Positions 50,596-59,974 of a stretch of 60,676 nucleotides of DNA are shown in pieces; position 1 is the stretch's first letter, and every line of letters starts with the position of its first letter. The notes beneath the pieces are model-generated. The model saw only the letters and a list, made by a program, of their open reading frames with translations, had not been told where the DNA came from and ran no database searches. This DNA comes from Nocardioides sp. IC4_145 (GTDB lineage Bacteria; Actinomycetota; Actinomycetes; Propionibacteriales; Nocardioidaceae): assembly GCF_011250565.1 (NCBI RefSeq), contig NZ_JAANMS010000027.1:1-60676 (forward strand). The letters run 5' to 3'. Both the position numbers and the translations under genes were made by a program.

Positions 50596-51924
50596 ATGGC
50601 ATTGGCCCACCTCGCGACACCCGAGACCCCGCTGGACGACCCAGCGATGGTCCTCGCGGCCGCGCGGGCCAGCCAGCGTGAAGCCGACGCCGCGGAGGTC
50701 CGGGTCATGGAGGCAGCGGTCGCGTGGTGCGCGATGCACCCAGCGGAGTCCCTGACCGAGTCGGCGTCCTGGGCGACGATGCAGGGCTTCGGCGACCAGC
50801 CCGTCGGTCTCGCCGGCGACGGCGCACCGCCGGTGACGGAGTTCGCGGTCGTCGAGCTCGCCGCCGCCCTCGGGAAGTCGCTGGACGCCGGCCGGGCGTA
50901 CCTGTCCGAGGCGCTCGAGCTGCGCTACCGCCTCCCGAAGGTGTGGGCGAAGGTCACCGGCGGCGACCTCCCCGCGTGGAAAGCCCGGACGATCGCCCGC
51001 AAGACGTTGCCGCTACCCAAGAGGGGTGCAGCGTTCGTGGACACCCACGTCGCCCACCACGCCGCGTCGATCAACCCCGCCGCCCTGGGACGTCTGGTCG
51101 ACGAGGCGCTGGTGCGGTTCGACCCTGACGAGGCGGAGCGGGTCCGGTTCGAACGCACCGAAGCCCGCCACGTCACCATCCAGACCCGGCAGGTGTCCTT
51201 CGACGGCCACGTCGACGTGTGGGCGACCCTGGACCTGGTCGACGCGCTCGACCTCGAGGACGCGATCGCGAAGGGCGCCGGTCGGTTGGAAGCGCTCGGC
51301 TCCCGGGAGGCCGAGGGGTCGCGTCGTGCCACCGCCCTCGGTGACATGGCCCGCCGCCAGCTGGTCCTGGAGTTCGACACCGACCCCAAACCCATCGTCG
51401 TCCACGTCCACCAGCACCCCGACTCCGACGCCGGCGAACCCGTCCTCGACCAGGTCGTGCGGGCCGAGAACGTCCGCGGGTTCATCCTCAGCGGTCAGCT
51501 CGCCGAGTGGTGCACCCGCGCCGCCAGCAACACCAACGGCAGAGTCACCATCAAGCCGGTCATCGACCTCAATGAGCGGATCCACGTCGAGGCCTACGAG
51601 GTCCCCGACCGCCTCTCCGAGCAGACCCGGCTCCGCGATCACCACTGCGTCTTCCCCTGGTGCACCCGCCCCGCCTTCGCGCACTCCCAGGTCGACGACG
51701 ACCACGTCGTCCCACACAACCGCGGCGGACCAACCGCCACCGAGAACATCGGCCCCCTCTGCAGACGCCACCACCGGGCCAAGACCCACGGCGGCTGGCA
51801 ACAGACCTCGCCATCACCAGGCAGCTACCACTGGACCAGCCCCTCCGGCACGACGTACACCGTCGACCACCACGGCACCCACGACCACGACACCGGTCCG
51901 CCCGGCAACCCGCCCGAGCAGTAG
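50596..51924 (+). CDS. DUF222 / 13E12-type HNH endonuclease domain protein, probably SOS-induced
   Basis: A 442-residue second family member. The DUF222 part spans most of the protein. The HNH motif is near residue 365: CVFPWC, DDDHVVPHNRGGPTATENI, then LCRRHHRAKT, more canonical than the first copy. The C-terminus is a Thr/His/Pro-rich tail. The promoter is nearly textbook: TTCCGT, a LexA box filling the 17-bp spacer, TAGAAT, and ATG six bases later. It is preceded by a palindromic repeat. Transcription should rise on DNA damage. Confidence 0.88.
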   Translation: MALAHLATPETPLDDPAMVLAAARASQREADAAEVRVMEAAVAWCAMHPAESLTESASWATMQGFGDQPVGLAGDGAPPVTEFAVVELAAALGKSLDAGRAYLSEALELRYRLPKVWAKVTGGDLPAWKARTIARKTLPLPKRGAAFVDTHVAHHAASINPAALGRLVDEALVRFDPDEAERVRFERTEARHVTIQTRQVSFDGHVDVWATLDLVDALDLEDAIAKGAGRLEALGSREAEGSRRATALGDMARRQLVLEFDTDPKPIVVHVHQHPDSDAGEPVLDQVVRAENVRGFILSGQLAEWCTRAASNTNGRVTIKPVIDLNERIHVEAYEVPDRLSEQTRLRDHHCVFPWCTRPAFAHSQVDDDHVVPHNRGGPTATENIGPLCRRHHRAKTHGGWQQTSPSPGSYHWTSPSGTTYTVDHHGTHDHDTGPPGNPPEQ

Positions 51925-52122
51925 CCACCGCGCCGCGCCGAAGCACCCAGCCGACGGGGCACCGGCACGTCGGCCGGCGATGGACGAGCATCCTCGTGCA
52001 GACCCAGCGGGGCACGGCTCTCGTCACTGCACTCGCGTGCCTGTCCCAGGCACGCACAACCGGACGGGCACGGCCTGCGTCCCAGTCGTGGACGATGGCA
52101 CCCGACGACGGGCGGACGACCG

Positions 52123-53289
52123 ATGAGATCGAGCAGAGCGACGGCGTGGTGCGCCGGACTGCTGCTGGTCGCTGCGGGCTGCTCCGCGGGACCATCTGCA
52201 GGCCCTGAGGCGCGGCCGACGTCCCGGCAGGCCGAGACATCCCCGACGCCGGCGCACGCGCCGCCACCACGCCTGGAGCCCGTGCCCGACGACCAGCGGC
52301 AACAGCTCGACCCCGGGAGTGCGACGGTCCGAGACGGCATCGAGTTCGATCTCCTCGACGCCACGACAGCCCCGACGGTCGACGAGGCGCCGGTGGGGAG
52401 TGGGATGCTGCTCGTCCAGCTGAGCCTCTTCTCGACCGACCCGGGCTACGACGCCATCCGCCCCGGCGAGCCCTACCTGATGACGCGGGCCGGCGACTGG
52501 CGCCGGCTCGACCTCCAGCGGTACGGGTTCGGGCCGAGGACGTACGGCGAGCTGTCGACCGCGCTCTCCGACGACGGGCGGAGGGTGGCCCTCGCCGATC
52601 CGTCCGGTCTCGCGGTGGTCGACCTCCGCGACGGCACCCACCGGACGTTCGACCTGCCGGTCCACCACGCCGTCGCCCTGCAGTGGACCGCAGGCACGTC
52701 GGTCCTGCTGCTCAAGGACCGGCACGACGGCAGACGCCCCTGCGGGCCGAAGGGCTGCGCCCTCGACCTCACCACCGGGGAGCTCACGACGGTCCCCTAC
52801 GACCTCTTCCGGAGCGCCCACGACGAGACCGGGCGGGCAGTCGAGGTGAGAGCCGGGGCGAGCACGCGACCGGCGCAGCTCGTGACCCACCGGGAGGAAT
52901 CGGGCGCCACGACGGTCGACCTCCCCTTCCGGACCTCCCCGTCCACGGCCGGCGGCCCGGTCGCGGCCGAGCAGGTGGCGTACAGCCAGTGCCCCCACGC
53001 CCGCCGGCCGAAGGATCGCGGCGGGGTCGTCGTGGTCGACCCGGCGTCCGGGAGCTTCGTCGCCATGCTGTCGAACAGCGGACAGCCAGGTGCGTGCCTG
53101 GGGGCGCGCGCCTGGCTCACCGACCGGCACCTGCTGGTCGACCACTGGGAGAGCGGCGCGATGTGGCTGTGGGACACCTCGAGCGGGCGGCACCAGCAGG
53201 TGGCGTCGTCGCGGACGACCGGGATCCACGTCGAGGTCGCCCGCGACGTAGCGGCGGAGCGGTTCGGCCGGCACCTCCCCGGCCGGTGA
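52123..53289 (+). CDS. Lipoprotein with beta-propeller-like repeats
   Basis: A 388-residue protein with a lipoprotein signal (GLLLVAAGCSAG; Cys20 is the lipidation site). A Pro/Thr-rich linker follows, then repeated beta strands with WD/Kelch-like features (ALSDDGRRVALADPSGLAVVD, MWLWDTSSGRH). Cys pairs occur in RPCGPKGC and in SQCPHA and GACLGA. Function unknown; such surface propellers often bind ligands or sugars. ATG 52123 lies 198 bases after the HNH stop, in a gap with no other feature. Confidence 0.75.
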   Translation: MRSSRATAWCAGLLLVAAGCSAGPSAGPEARPTSRQAETSPTPAHAPPPRLEPVPDDQRQQLDPGSATVRDGIEFDLLDATTAPTVDEAPVGSGMLLVQLSLFSTDPGYDAIRPGEPYLMTRAGDWRRLDLQRYGFGPRTYGELSTALSDDGRRVALADPSGLAVVDLRDGTHRTFDLPVHHAVALQWTAGTSVLLLKDRHDGRRPCGPKGCALDLTTGELTTVPYDLFRSAHDETGRAVEVRAGASTRPAQLVTHREESGATTVDLPFRTSPSTAGGPVAAEQVAYSQCPHARRPKDRGGVVVVDPASGSFVAMLSNSGQPGACLGARAWLTDRHLLVDHWESGAMWLWDTSSGRHQQVASSRTTGIHVEVARDVAAERFGRHLPGR

Positions 53290-53308
53290 CGACCGAGCTA
53301 GCCGAAGG

Positions 53309-54841
<1,533 letters not shown>

Positions 54842-54951
54842 GGGACCTCCAGAGCGGACGCGTACGACGTGGCGCAGGCCACTCTAGGCGGGCGCGGCGC
54901 GGACGCCACGGAGGGTGGTTGCCGGGAACGCCCGCGGGGCACCGGCGCCGC

Positions 54952-56061
54952 ATGGACACCTCTGACTTCAGCAAGCTCAAGCAGGCAGCCGGCCCGTTCG
55001 CGACCGCCTTCGTCGACGTCAGCCGGGCCACCGAGAACGGCGAGCACGAGCACGAGCTGCGTGTGCGAGCAGCCGCGGACCAGCTCCGCGAGCAGGGCGC
55101 CGACGACGCCGTCGTCGAGGCGGTGACCCGCGTGCTCTCCGAGCAGGTCGACCAGCCGGCTCCGGTCGGGCGGCTCGTGGTCGCCAACGCCGGCGGCGTG
55201 GTGCTCGACGAGGTCGCCTCGGTCCAGGTCGACCAGGCGGTGGCGACGTGGGGCCCGCTGCCCGACCTGGCCCGGTGGGTCGAGCACCGCGACGGCACCG
55301 TGTCGTTCGTGCTCGCGATCGTCGACCACACCGGCGGCGACGTCGCGGTCCACGTCTCCGACGTGCCCACCGCGCTGGAGGAGCAGAGCATCGAGGTCGA
55401 CGACCAGCGCGCCGACGACATCGCCAAGGTCTCGGTCGGCGGCTGGGCGCAGAAGCACTACGAGCTGCGCGCCGAGAACGCCTGGCGCGACAGCGCGGAG
55501 GAGGTCGTCGACGCGATCACCTCCCACGTCCGCGCCGGGCACCGGCTGGTCCTCCTCGCCGGGGACCCGCAGTCCAAGGGCATGGTCAAGGACAGGCTCG
55601 AGGGCAGCCCCGCGGAGGTCGTCGAGCTCGGCAGCGGCCAGCGCGCGGAGGACGGCGGCGACGAGGCGATGCAGCAGGCGATCCGCGAGGCACTCATGGA
55701 GCAGGTCGTCCAGCGGCGCCTGAGCGCCGTGCACGAGCTCAAGGAGCGCCTCGGTCGCGGGGAGTCGGTCGCCAGCGGCATCGACGACGTGGCCGATGCC
55801 TTCGTCCGTGGCCAGGTCGACACCCTGCTCCTCGACCCGACCAAGGCCGCCGAGACCGAGCTGGACCCGACCAAGTACGAGGGTCTCCACCTCGGCGACG
55901 GCGTCCCCCGGCAGCCGATCCGCGCCGACCAGGCCCTTGTGGCCGCCGCGGTCCTCACCGACGCCTCGGTGACGGTCGCGCCCTACCAGGCGATGGGCGG
56001 CGAGCCGGTCGCGGCGCTGCTGCGCTGGGACCAGCCGACCAACGGAAGCCATGAGGCCTGA
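54952..56061 (+). CDS. Vms1/Rv2629-like (baeRF) release-factor-fold protein
   Basis: A 369-residue protein resembling Rv2629 and the bacterial archaeo-eukaryotic release factor family. The key segment VGGWAQKHYE (near residue 163) carries the Gln seen in the Vms1 and release-factor motif, and RAGHRLVLLAGDPQSKG and the later C-terminal domain match. Vms1 releases peptides from stalled ribosomes; the bacterial role is not established. ATG 54952 is chosen over a GTG 33 bases earlier. It overlaps the following SDR gene by 11 bases. Confidence 0.8.
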   Translation: MDTSDFSKLKQAAGPFATAFVDVSRATENGEHEHELRVRAAADQLREQGADDAVVEAVTRVLSEQVDQPAPVGRLVVANAGGVVLDEVASVQVDQAVATWGPLPDLARWVEHRDGTVSFVLAIVDHTGGDVAVHVSDVPTALEEQSIEVDDQRADDIAKVSVGGWAQKHYELRAENAWRDSAEEVVDAITSHVRAGHRLVLLAGDPQSKGMVKDRLEGSPAEVVELGSGQRAEDGGDEAMQQAIREALMEQVVQRRLSAVHELKERLGRGESVASGIDDVADAFVRGQVDTLLLDPTKAAETELDPTKYEGLHLGDGVPRQPIRADQALVAAAVLTDASVTVAPYQAMGGEPVAALLRWDQPTNGSHEA

Positions 56062-56914
56062 GATGGGCGAGCAGCTGCCCCCTCCCGGCTCGGAGGAATC
56101 CGTCACCCCGGAGATGCGCCAGGAGCCGGACCACGGCGAGCGGAGCTACCGCGGCAGCGGCCGGCTCCAGGACAAGGTCGCCGTCATCACCGGCGGCGAC
56201 TCCGGCATCGGCCGGGCCGTCGCGATCGCCTACGCCCGCGAGGGTGCCGACGTGGTGCTGGCCTACCTCGAGGGCGAGGACGAGGACGGCCGCGAGACCG
56301 CCCGGCTCGTCGAGGAGGCCGGCCGCCGCGCGATCACCGTGCCTGGCGACCTGACCTCCGAGGAGGCCTGCCGCGAGCTCGTCGACACCGCCGTGCGCGA
56401 GCTCGGCCGCATCGACGTGCTCGTCAACAACGCGGCGTACCAGATGTCGCAGCCCGGCGGGATCGAGGACATCACCACCGAGCAGCTCGACCGGGTGATG
56501 AAGACGAACCTGTACGCCATGTTCTGGCTGTGCAAGATGGCGCTGCCGCACCTGGGCGAGGGCTCGTCGATCATCAACACCTCGTCGGTACAGGCGTCCT
56601 CGCCGTCGGTGCCGCTGCTGGACTACGCCACGACCAAGGCCGGCATCGTGAACTTCACCCGCGGCCTGGCCGCGCAGCTGGCCGAGCGGGGCATCCGGGT
56701 CAACTCCGTCGCGCCCGGCCCGATCTGGACGCCGCTGATCCCGGCCACGATGCCGGAGGAGAAGGTCGAGTCCTTCGGGGAGCAGACCCCGATGGGGCGC
56801 GCGGGCCAGCCGGCCGAGCTCGCGCCGGCGTACGTCTTCCTGGCCTCCAGCGACGCCAGCTACATCACCGGCGAGGTCATCGCCGTGACCGGCGGGCAGC
56901 CCGTCACCGTCTGA
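56051..56914 (+). CDS. Short-chain dehydrogenase/reductase (YghA-like)
   Basis: A 287-residue SDR with an N-terminal extension typical of YghA-type general-stress oxidoreductases (the Pro-rich QLPPPGSEESVTPEMRQEPD before the fold). The cofactor motif is TGGDSGIGRA, NNAAYQ follows, the catalytic residues are Ser in NTSSVQAS and Tyr/Lys in YATTK. The substrate is unknown. ATG 56051 overlaps the upstream stop; ATG 56063 is possible. It is coupled to the release-factor-like gene. Confidence 0.85.
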   Translation: MRPEMGEQLPPPGSEESVTPEMRQEPDHGERSYRGSGRLQDKVAVITGGDSGIGRAVAIAYAREGADVVLAYLEGEDEDGRETARLVEEAGRRAITVPGDLTSEEACRELVDTAVRELGRIDVLVNNAAYQMSQPGGIEDITTEQLDRVMKTNLYAMFWLCKMALPHLGEGSSIINTSSVQASSPSVPLLDYATTKAGIVNFTRGLAAQLAERGIRVNSVAPGPIWTPLIPATMPEEKVESFGEQTPMGRAGQPAELAPAYVFLASSDASYITGEVIAVTGGQPVTV

Positions 56915-56954
56915 CGGGCGCCCGCCGGTCGGGACGTCGTACGACGGACCCCGC

Positions 56955-57302
56955 TCAGCGCGGCTGGGCGGGGTTCGTCGGCACGCCCTGCGACGGCGGG
57001 TTCATCGCCGGGCCCTCGTTGAGCGAGGCACCGCCCTGCGAGTCGGTCTGCGGAGCCGCGTCCGCCTCCGGGGCGTTCGCCAGCGGCGACCCGCCGGACA
57101 GCGGCGCGCCGCCCCGGACCGCCTCGAGCCGGTTCTCCAGCAGCTGGACGACCTGCACCCGGTTCGCGTGGTCGCGCTCGTAGGCGAGCAGTGCCTCGAG
57201 CCCGGCCCCGTCGAGCGAGCGGATGCGGCCCTCGAGCGAGCCCACCGGGAGGTGGTCGTAGTCGGGAAGGGGCAGCTGGTCGTGGTGCGGCGCGTCGGCC
57301 AC
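56955..57302 (-). CDS. Conserved small hypothetical protein
   Basis: A 115-residue protein. The first half (PLPDYDHLPVGSLEGRIRSL followed by AGLEALLAYERDHANRVQVVQLLENRL) is two helices separated by a turn, a pattern common in small actinobacterial proteins. The second half is Pro/Gly/Gln-rich and probably unfolded. GTG 57302 has GAGGAG six bases upstream, and GGGTAC further up looks like a stress-sigma -10. Function unknown. Confidence 0.75.
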   Translation of the reverse strand: MADAPHHDQLPLPDYDHLPVGSLEGRIRSLDGAGLEALLAYERDHANRVQVVQLLENRLEAVRGGAPLSGGSPLANAPEADAAPQTDSQGGASLNEGPAMNPPSQGVPTNPAQPR

Positions 57303-57340
57303 GGGAACTCCTCGTCGTTCGGGGACTGGACCTCTTCGGA

Positions 57341-57366
57341 GTACCCGACCGCCGCGCCCGGCATCC
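57341..57366 (-). promoter_or_regulatory. Candidate SigB/SigF-type promoter for the 57.3-kb gene
   Basis: Minus strand GGAT (57363-57366), 16 bp, GGGTAC (57341-57346), 39 bases before GTG 57302. Confidence 0.33.
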
Positions 57367-57439
57367 GGCGACCGGTCGATGAGAGTCCTCTCATCGGCCT
57401 CTCACCCGCCACCCACCGTCGGGCAGGATCGTGGTCGTC

Positions 57440-57811
57440 ATGAGCCCGGTCTGGAAGTACCTCATCGGCCTGGCGGTGGTCCTGCCTCTCGGCGGGTACG
57501 TCGCCGGGTCCCTCGTCGCCACCAGCGGCGGCGACCCCGCGCCGCGCGAGGTCATCGTCATCCAGGACGCGCCCACCCAGCGGCCCTCCCCCGGCACGAC
57601 GTTCACGCCGTCGCCCACCACCGAGCCCGACGACGGGAACGACGACCGTGACGACGACCCTGTCGACGACGTCCCCGTGATCCGGCCCCAGCCTGACGAC
57701 CTCGACGACGAGGACGAGCGCGACGAGGACGAGCGCGACGAGCGCGACGAGGACGAGGACGAGACCGACGACGAGACCGACGACGGGGACGACGACGGGG
57801 ACGACGACTGA
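57440..57811 (+). CDS. Membrane-anchored polyacidic protein upstream of a two-component system
   Basis: A 123-residue protein. One helix (YLIGLAVVLPLGGYVAGSLV) is followed by a Pro/Thr linker and then a long run of Asp/Glu broken by a few Arg (for example DERDEDERDERDEDEDETDD). The acidic tail faces outside if the helix inserts in the usual way, and could bind cations such as Ca or Mg. ATG 57440 is preferred over GTG 57431. The histidine kinase follows after a hairpin. Confidence 0.7.
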   Translation: MSPVWKYLIGLAVVLPLGGYVAGSLVATSGGDPAPREVIVIQDAPTQRPSPGTTFTPSPTTEPDDGNDDRDDDPVDDVPVIRPQPDDLDDEDERDEDERDERDEDEDETDDETDDGDDDGDDD

Positions 57812-57832
57812 GCGAGTTCACGCCCCGGACCG

Positions 57833-57857
57833 AAGCCCGTGCGCCGCGCACGGGCTT
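57833..57857. terminator. Hairpin between the polyacidic gene and the histidine kinase gene
   Basis: AAGCCCGTGCG (57833-57843) pairs with CGCACGGGCTT (57847-57857), a perfect 11-bp stem with a 3-base loop. It ends four bases before the annotated kinase GTG and would cover its ribosome site, so it is a terminator, an attenuator, or part of a longer kinase coding region. Confidence 0.55.
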
Positions 57858-57861
57858 CTCC

Positions 57862-59283
57862 GTGCGCGCCCGCATCACCGCCACCGTGGCCCTGCTCGTG
57901 CTCGGCGCGCTGAGCGCGGCCGGTCTCATCGTCTACGCCGTGGAGTCCCAGCGTGTGGAGGCGAGGACGATCGACGAGGTCGAGCAGGAGCTCGACGAGT
58001 TCGCACGGCTCAAGGGCGACGGCCGCGATCCCAGCACCGGTGAGCCGTTCACCTCCATCGACGACCTGATGCGGTTGTTCCTGCGGCGCAACGTCCCCGA
58101 CGACGACGAGCTGCTGGTGGCCTGGGCCGGCGACCGGGCCATCGGCCGGTTCCCCGGCGGCGACGACCTCTACGAGGACCCGGCCTTCGTCGAGGCGGTC
58201 CGCCGGCTCGTCACGACCGGTGGCTCCACCCGGATCGACACCACCCGCGGCGAGGTGCTCGTCGCCGCACAGCCGGTGCGGCAGGGCGGCGAGCAGGGCG
58301 CGCTCGTCGTAGCGGTCTACCTGGCGGAGGACCGCGCCGAGCTGCTCGACACCATGCGCACCTACGTGGTCGTGGCGACGCTGCTCACGGTGCTCGTGGT
58401 GGCCGCCGCCGCCTGGCAGTCGGGCCGCCTGCTCGCGCCGATCCGTGTCCTGCGCGAGACCGCCGACGAGATCGGCGAGTCCGACCTGTCGCGACGCATC
58501 CCCGAGGCGGGCAACGACGACATCACCGCACTCACCCGCACCCTGAACCGGATGCTCGACCGCCTCGAGACCAGCTTCGCCGACCAGCGGCGCTTCCTCG
58601 ACGACGCCGGCCACGAGCTGCGCACCCCGCTGACGGTGCTGCGCGGCCACCTGGAGCTGGTCGACGCCACCGACGCCGCCGACGTCGACGAGACGCGCGC
58701 GCTGCTCCTCGACGAGATCGACCGGATGGCGCGGCTCGTGGGCGACCTGATCCTCCTCGCGAAGTCCGACCGGCCGGACTTCGTGCTGCCGACCGAGGTG
58801 CACCTCGGCGAGCTCACCGAGGACGTCCTCGCCAAGGTCCGCGGACTCGGGGACCGCGACTGGCAGCTGGACGGCACCGCCGACCGGGTCGTCCGCGTCG
58901 ACGGCCAACGGCTCACCCAGGCGCTGCTCCAGCTGGCCGACAACGCCGTCAAGCACACGCGTCCCGGCGACCTGGTCGCGCTCGGCTCGTCGTACGTCCC
59001 GGGGCCCGACGGCACCGGCGGCGAGCTCCGCCTCTGGGTCCGCGACTCCGGCCCCGGGGTGCCCGCCGAGGACCGTCAGGCGGTCTTCGAGCGGTTCGGG
59101 CGCAGTGCCGTCCCTGAGGGCGACGAGGGGTTCGGCCTCGGCCTGTCCATCGTCCGCGCGATCGTGGCGGCCCACGGCGGCACCGTCACTCTCACCGACG
59201 ACCGCCCGGCGCCGCCGCGCGGCGCCCAGTTCACCATCACGCTGCCGACGACCGTCGAGGAGACCCCGTGGCCCGCATCCTGA
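57862..59283 (+). CDS. Sensor histidine kinase
   Basis: A 473-residue kinase. TM1 is at the start (TATVALLVLGALSAAGLIVY), an external domain of about 130 residues follows, TM2 is VVVATLLTVLVVAAAAW, then HAMP (APIRVLRETADEI), the phospho-His251 in DDAGHELRTPL, N-box LADNAVKH, and G-boxes DSGPGVP and GFGLGLSIV. GTG 57862 has no ribosome site. The frame stays open upstream to the acidic gene stop, where CTG 57808 overlaps it, so the start is uncertain. The response regulator overlaps the 3' end. Confidence 0.9.
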   Translation: MRARITATVALLVLGALSAAGLIVYAVESQRVEARTIDEVEQELDEFARLKGDGRDPSTGEPFTSIDDLMRLFLRRNVPDDDELLVAWAGDRAIGRFPGGDDLYEDPAFVEAVRRLVTTGGSTRIDTTRGEVLVAAQPVRQGGEQGALVVAVYLAEDRAELLDTMRTYVVVATLLTVLVVAAAAWQSGRLLAPIRVLRETADEIGESDLSRRIPEAGNDDITALTRTLNRMLDRLETSFADQRRFLDDAGHELRTPLTVLRGHLELVDATDAADVDETRALLLDEIDRMARLVGDLILLAKSDRPDFVLPTEVHLGELTEDVLAKVRGLGDRDWQLDGTADRVVRVDGQRLTQALLQLADNAVKHTRPGDLVALGSSYVPGPDGTGGELRLWVRDSGPGVPAEDRQAVFERFGRSAVPEGDEGFGLGLSIVRAIVAAHGGTVTLTDDRPAPPRGAQFTITLPTTVEETPWPAS

Positions 59284-59945
59284 TCGTGGAGGACGAAGCG
59301 CGCATCGCGTCGTTCCTGGCCAAGGGCCTGCGCGCCGACGGCCACCAGACCACCGTCGTCGACGACGGCAGCCGCGGCCTCGACGAGGCGCTGTCGGGCG
59401 GCCACGACCTGATGGTGCTCGACCTGGGCCTGCCCGGCATGGACGGCCAGGAGGTCCTCGAGCTGCTGCGTGCGCAGGGCTCGCGGATGCCGGTGGTCGT
59501 GCTCACCGCGCGCGACTCGGTCACCGACACCGTCAGTGCCCTCGAGGGCGGCGCGGACGACTACATGCCCAAGCCGTTCCGCTTCGCCGAGCTCCAGGCC
59601 CGGATCCGGCTGCGGCTGCGCCAGGCCCAGGAGCAGACCGCGCCGGGCGCGCCGGGGCGCGACGCCGTCGAGGCCGGCGGCGTACGTCTCGACCTGCGCA
59701 CGCGCCGCGCCACCGTCGCCGGCGCCGAGGTCGACCTGTCGGCGCGCGAGTTCGCGCTCGCCGAGATCTTCATGCTCAACGCGGGCCAGGTGCTCTCCCG
59801 TGAGCAGCTGCTCGACCACGTGTGGGGCTTCGACTTCGACCCCGGCTCCAACGTCGTCGACGTGTACGTCGGGTACCTGCGGCGCAAGTTCGGTGCCGCC
59901 ACGATCGCCACCGTGCGCGGGATGGGCTACCGCTTCGAGCGCTGA
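59268..59945 (+). CDS. OmpR-family response regulator
   Basis: A 225-residue response regulator with phospho-acceptor Asp52 in MVLDLGLPG, Thr80 and Lys102 (MPKPF), and a winged-helix domain with VDLSAREFALAEIFM and NVVDVYVGYLRRKFG. GTG 59268 lies inside the kinase gene (16-base overlap), so kinase and regulator are made together. It has no link to the repeat elements described for the orphan regulator at 15161. The target is unknown; the polyacidic protein and the downstream transporter are candidates. Confidence 0.92.
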   Translation: MARILIVEDEARIASFLAKGLRADGHQTTVVDDGSRGLDEALSGGHDLMVLDLGLPGMDGQEVLELLRAQGSRMPVVVLTARDSVTDTVSALEGGADDYMPKPFRFAELQARIRLRLRQAQEQTAPGAPGRDAVEAGGVRLDLRTRRATVAGAEVDLSAREFALAEIFMLNAGQVLSREQLLDHVWGFDFDPGSNVVDVYVGYLRRKFGAATIATVRGMGYRFER

Positions 59946-59962
59946 CCCGGGGGCCGCCCGGG

Positions 59963-59968
59963 TACGGT
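59963..59968 (+). promoter_or_regulatory. Candidate leaderless -10 (TACGGT) for the MFS gene
   Basis: TACGGT ends 6 bases before GTG 59975. Confidence 0.4.
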
Positions 59969-59974
59969 CCCGCC

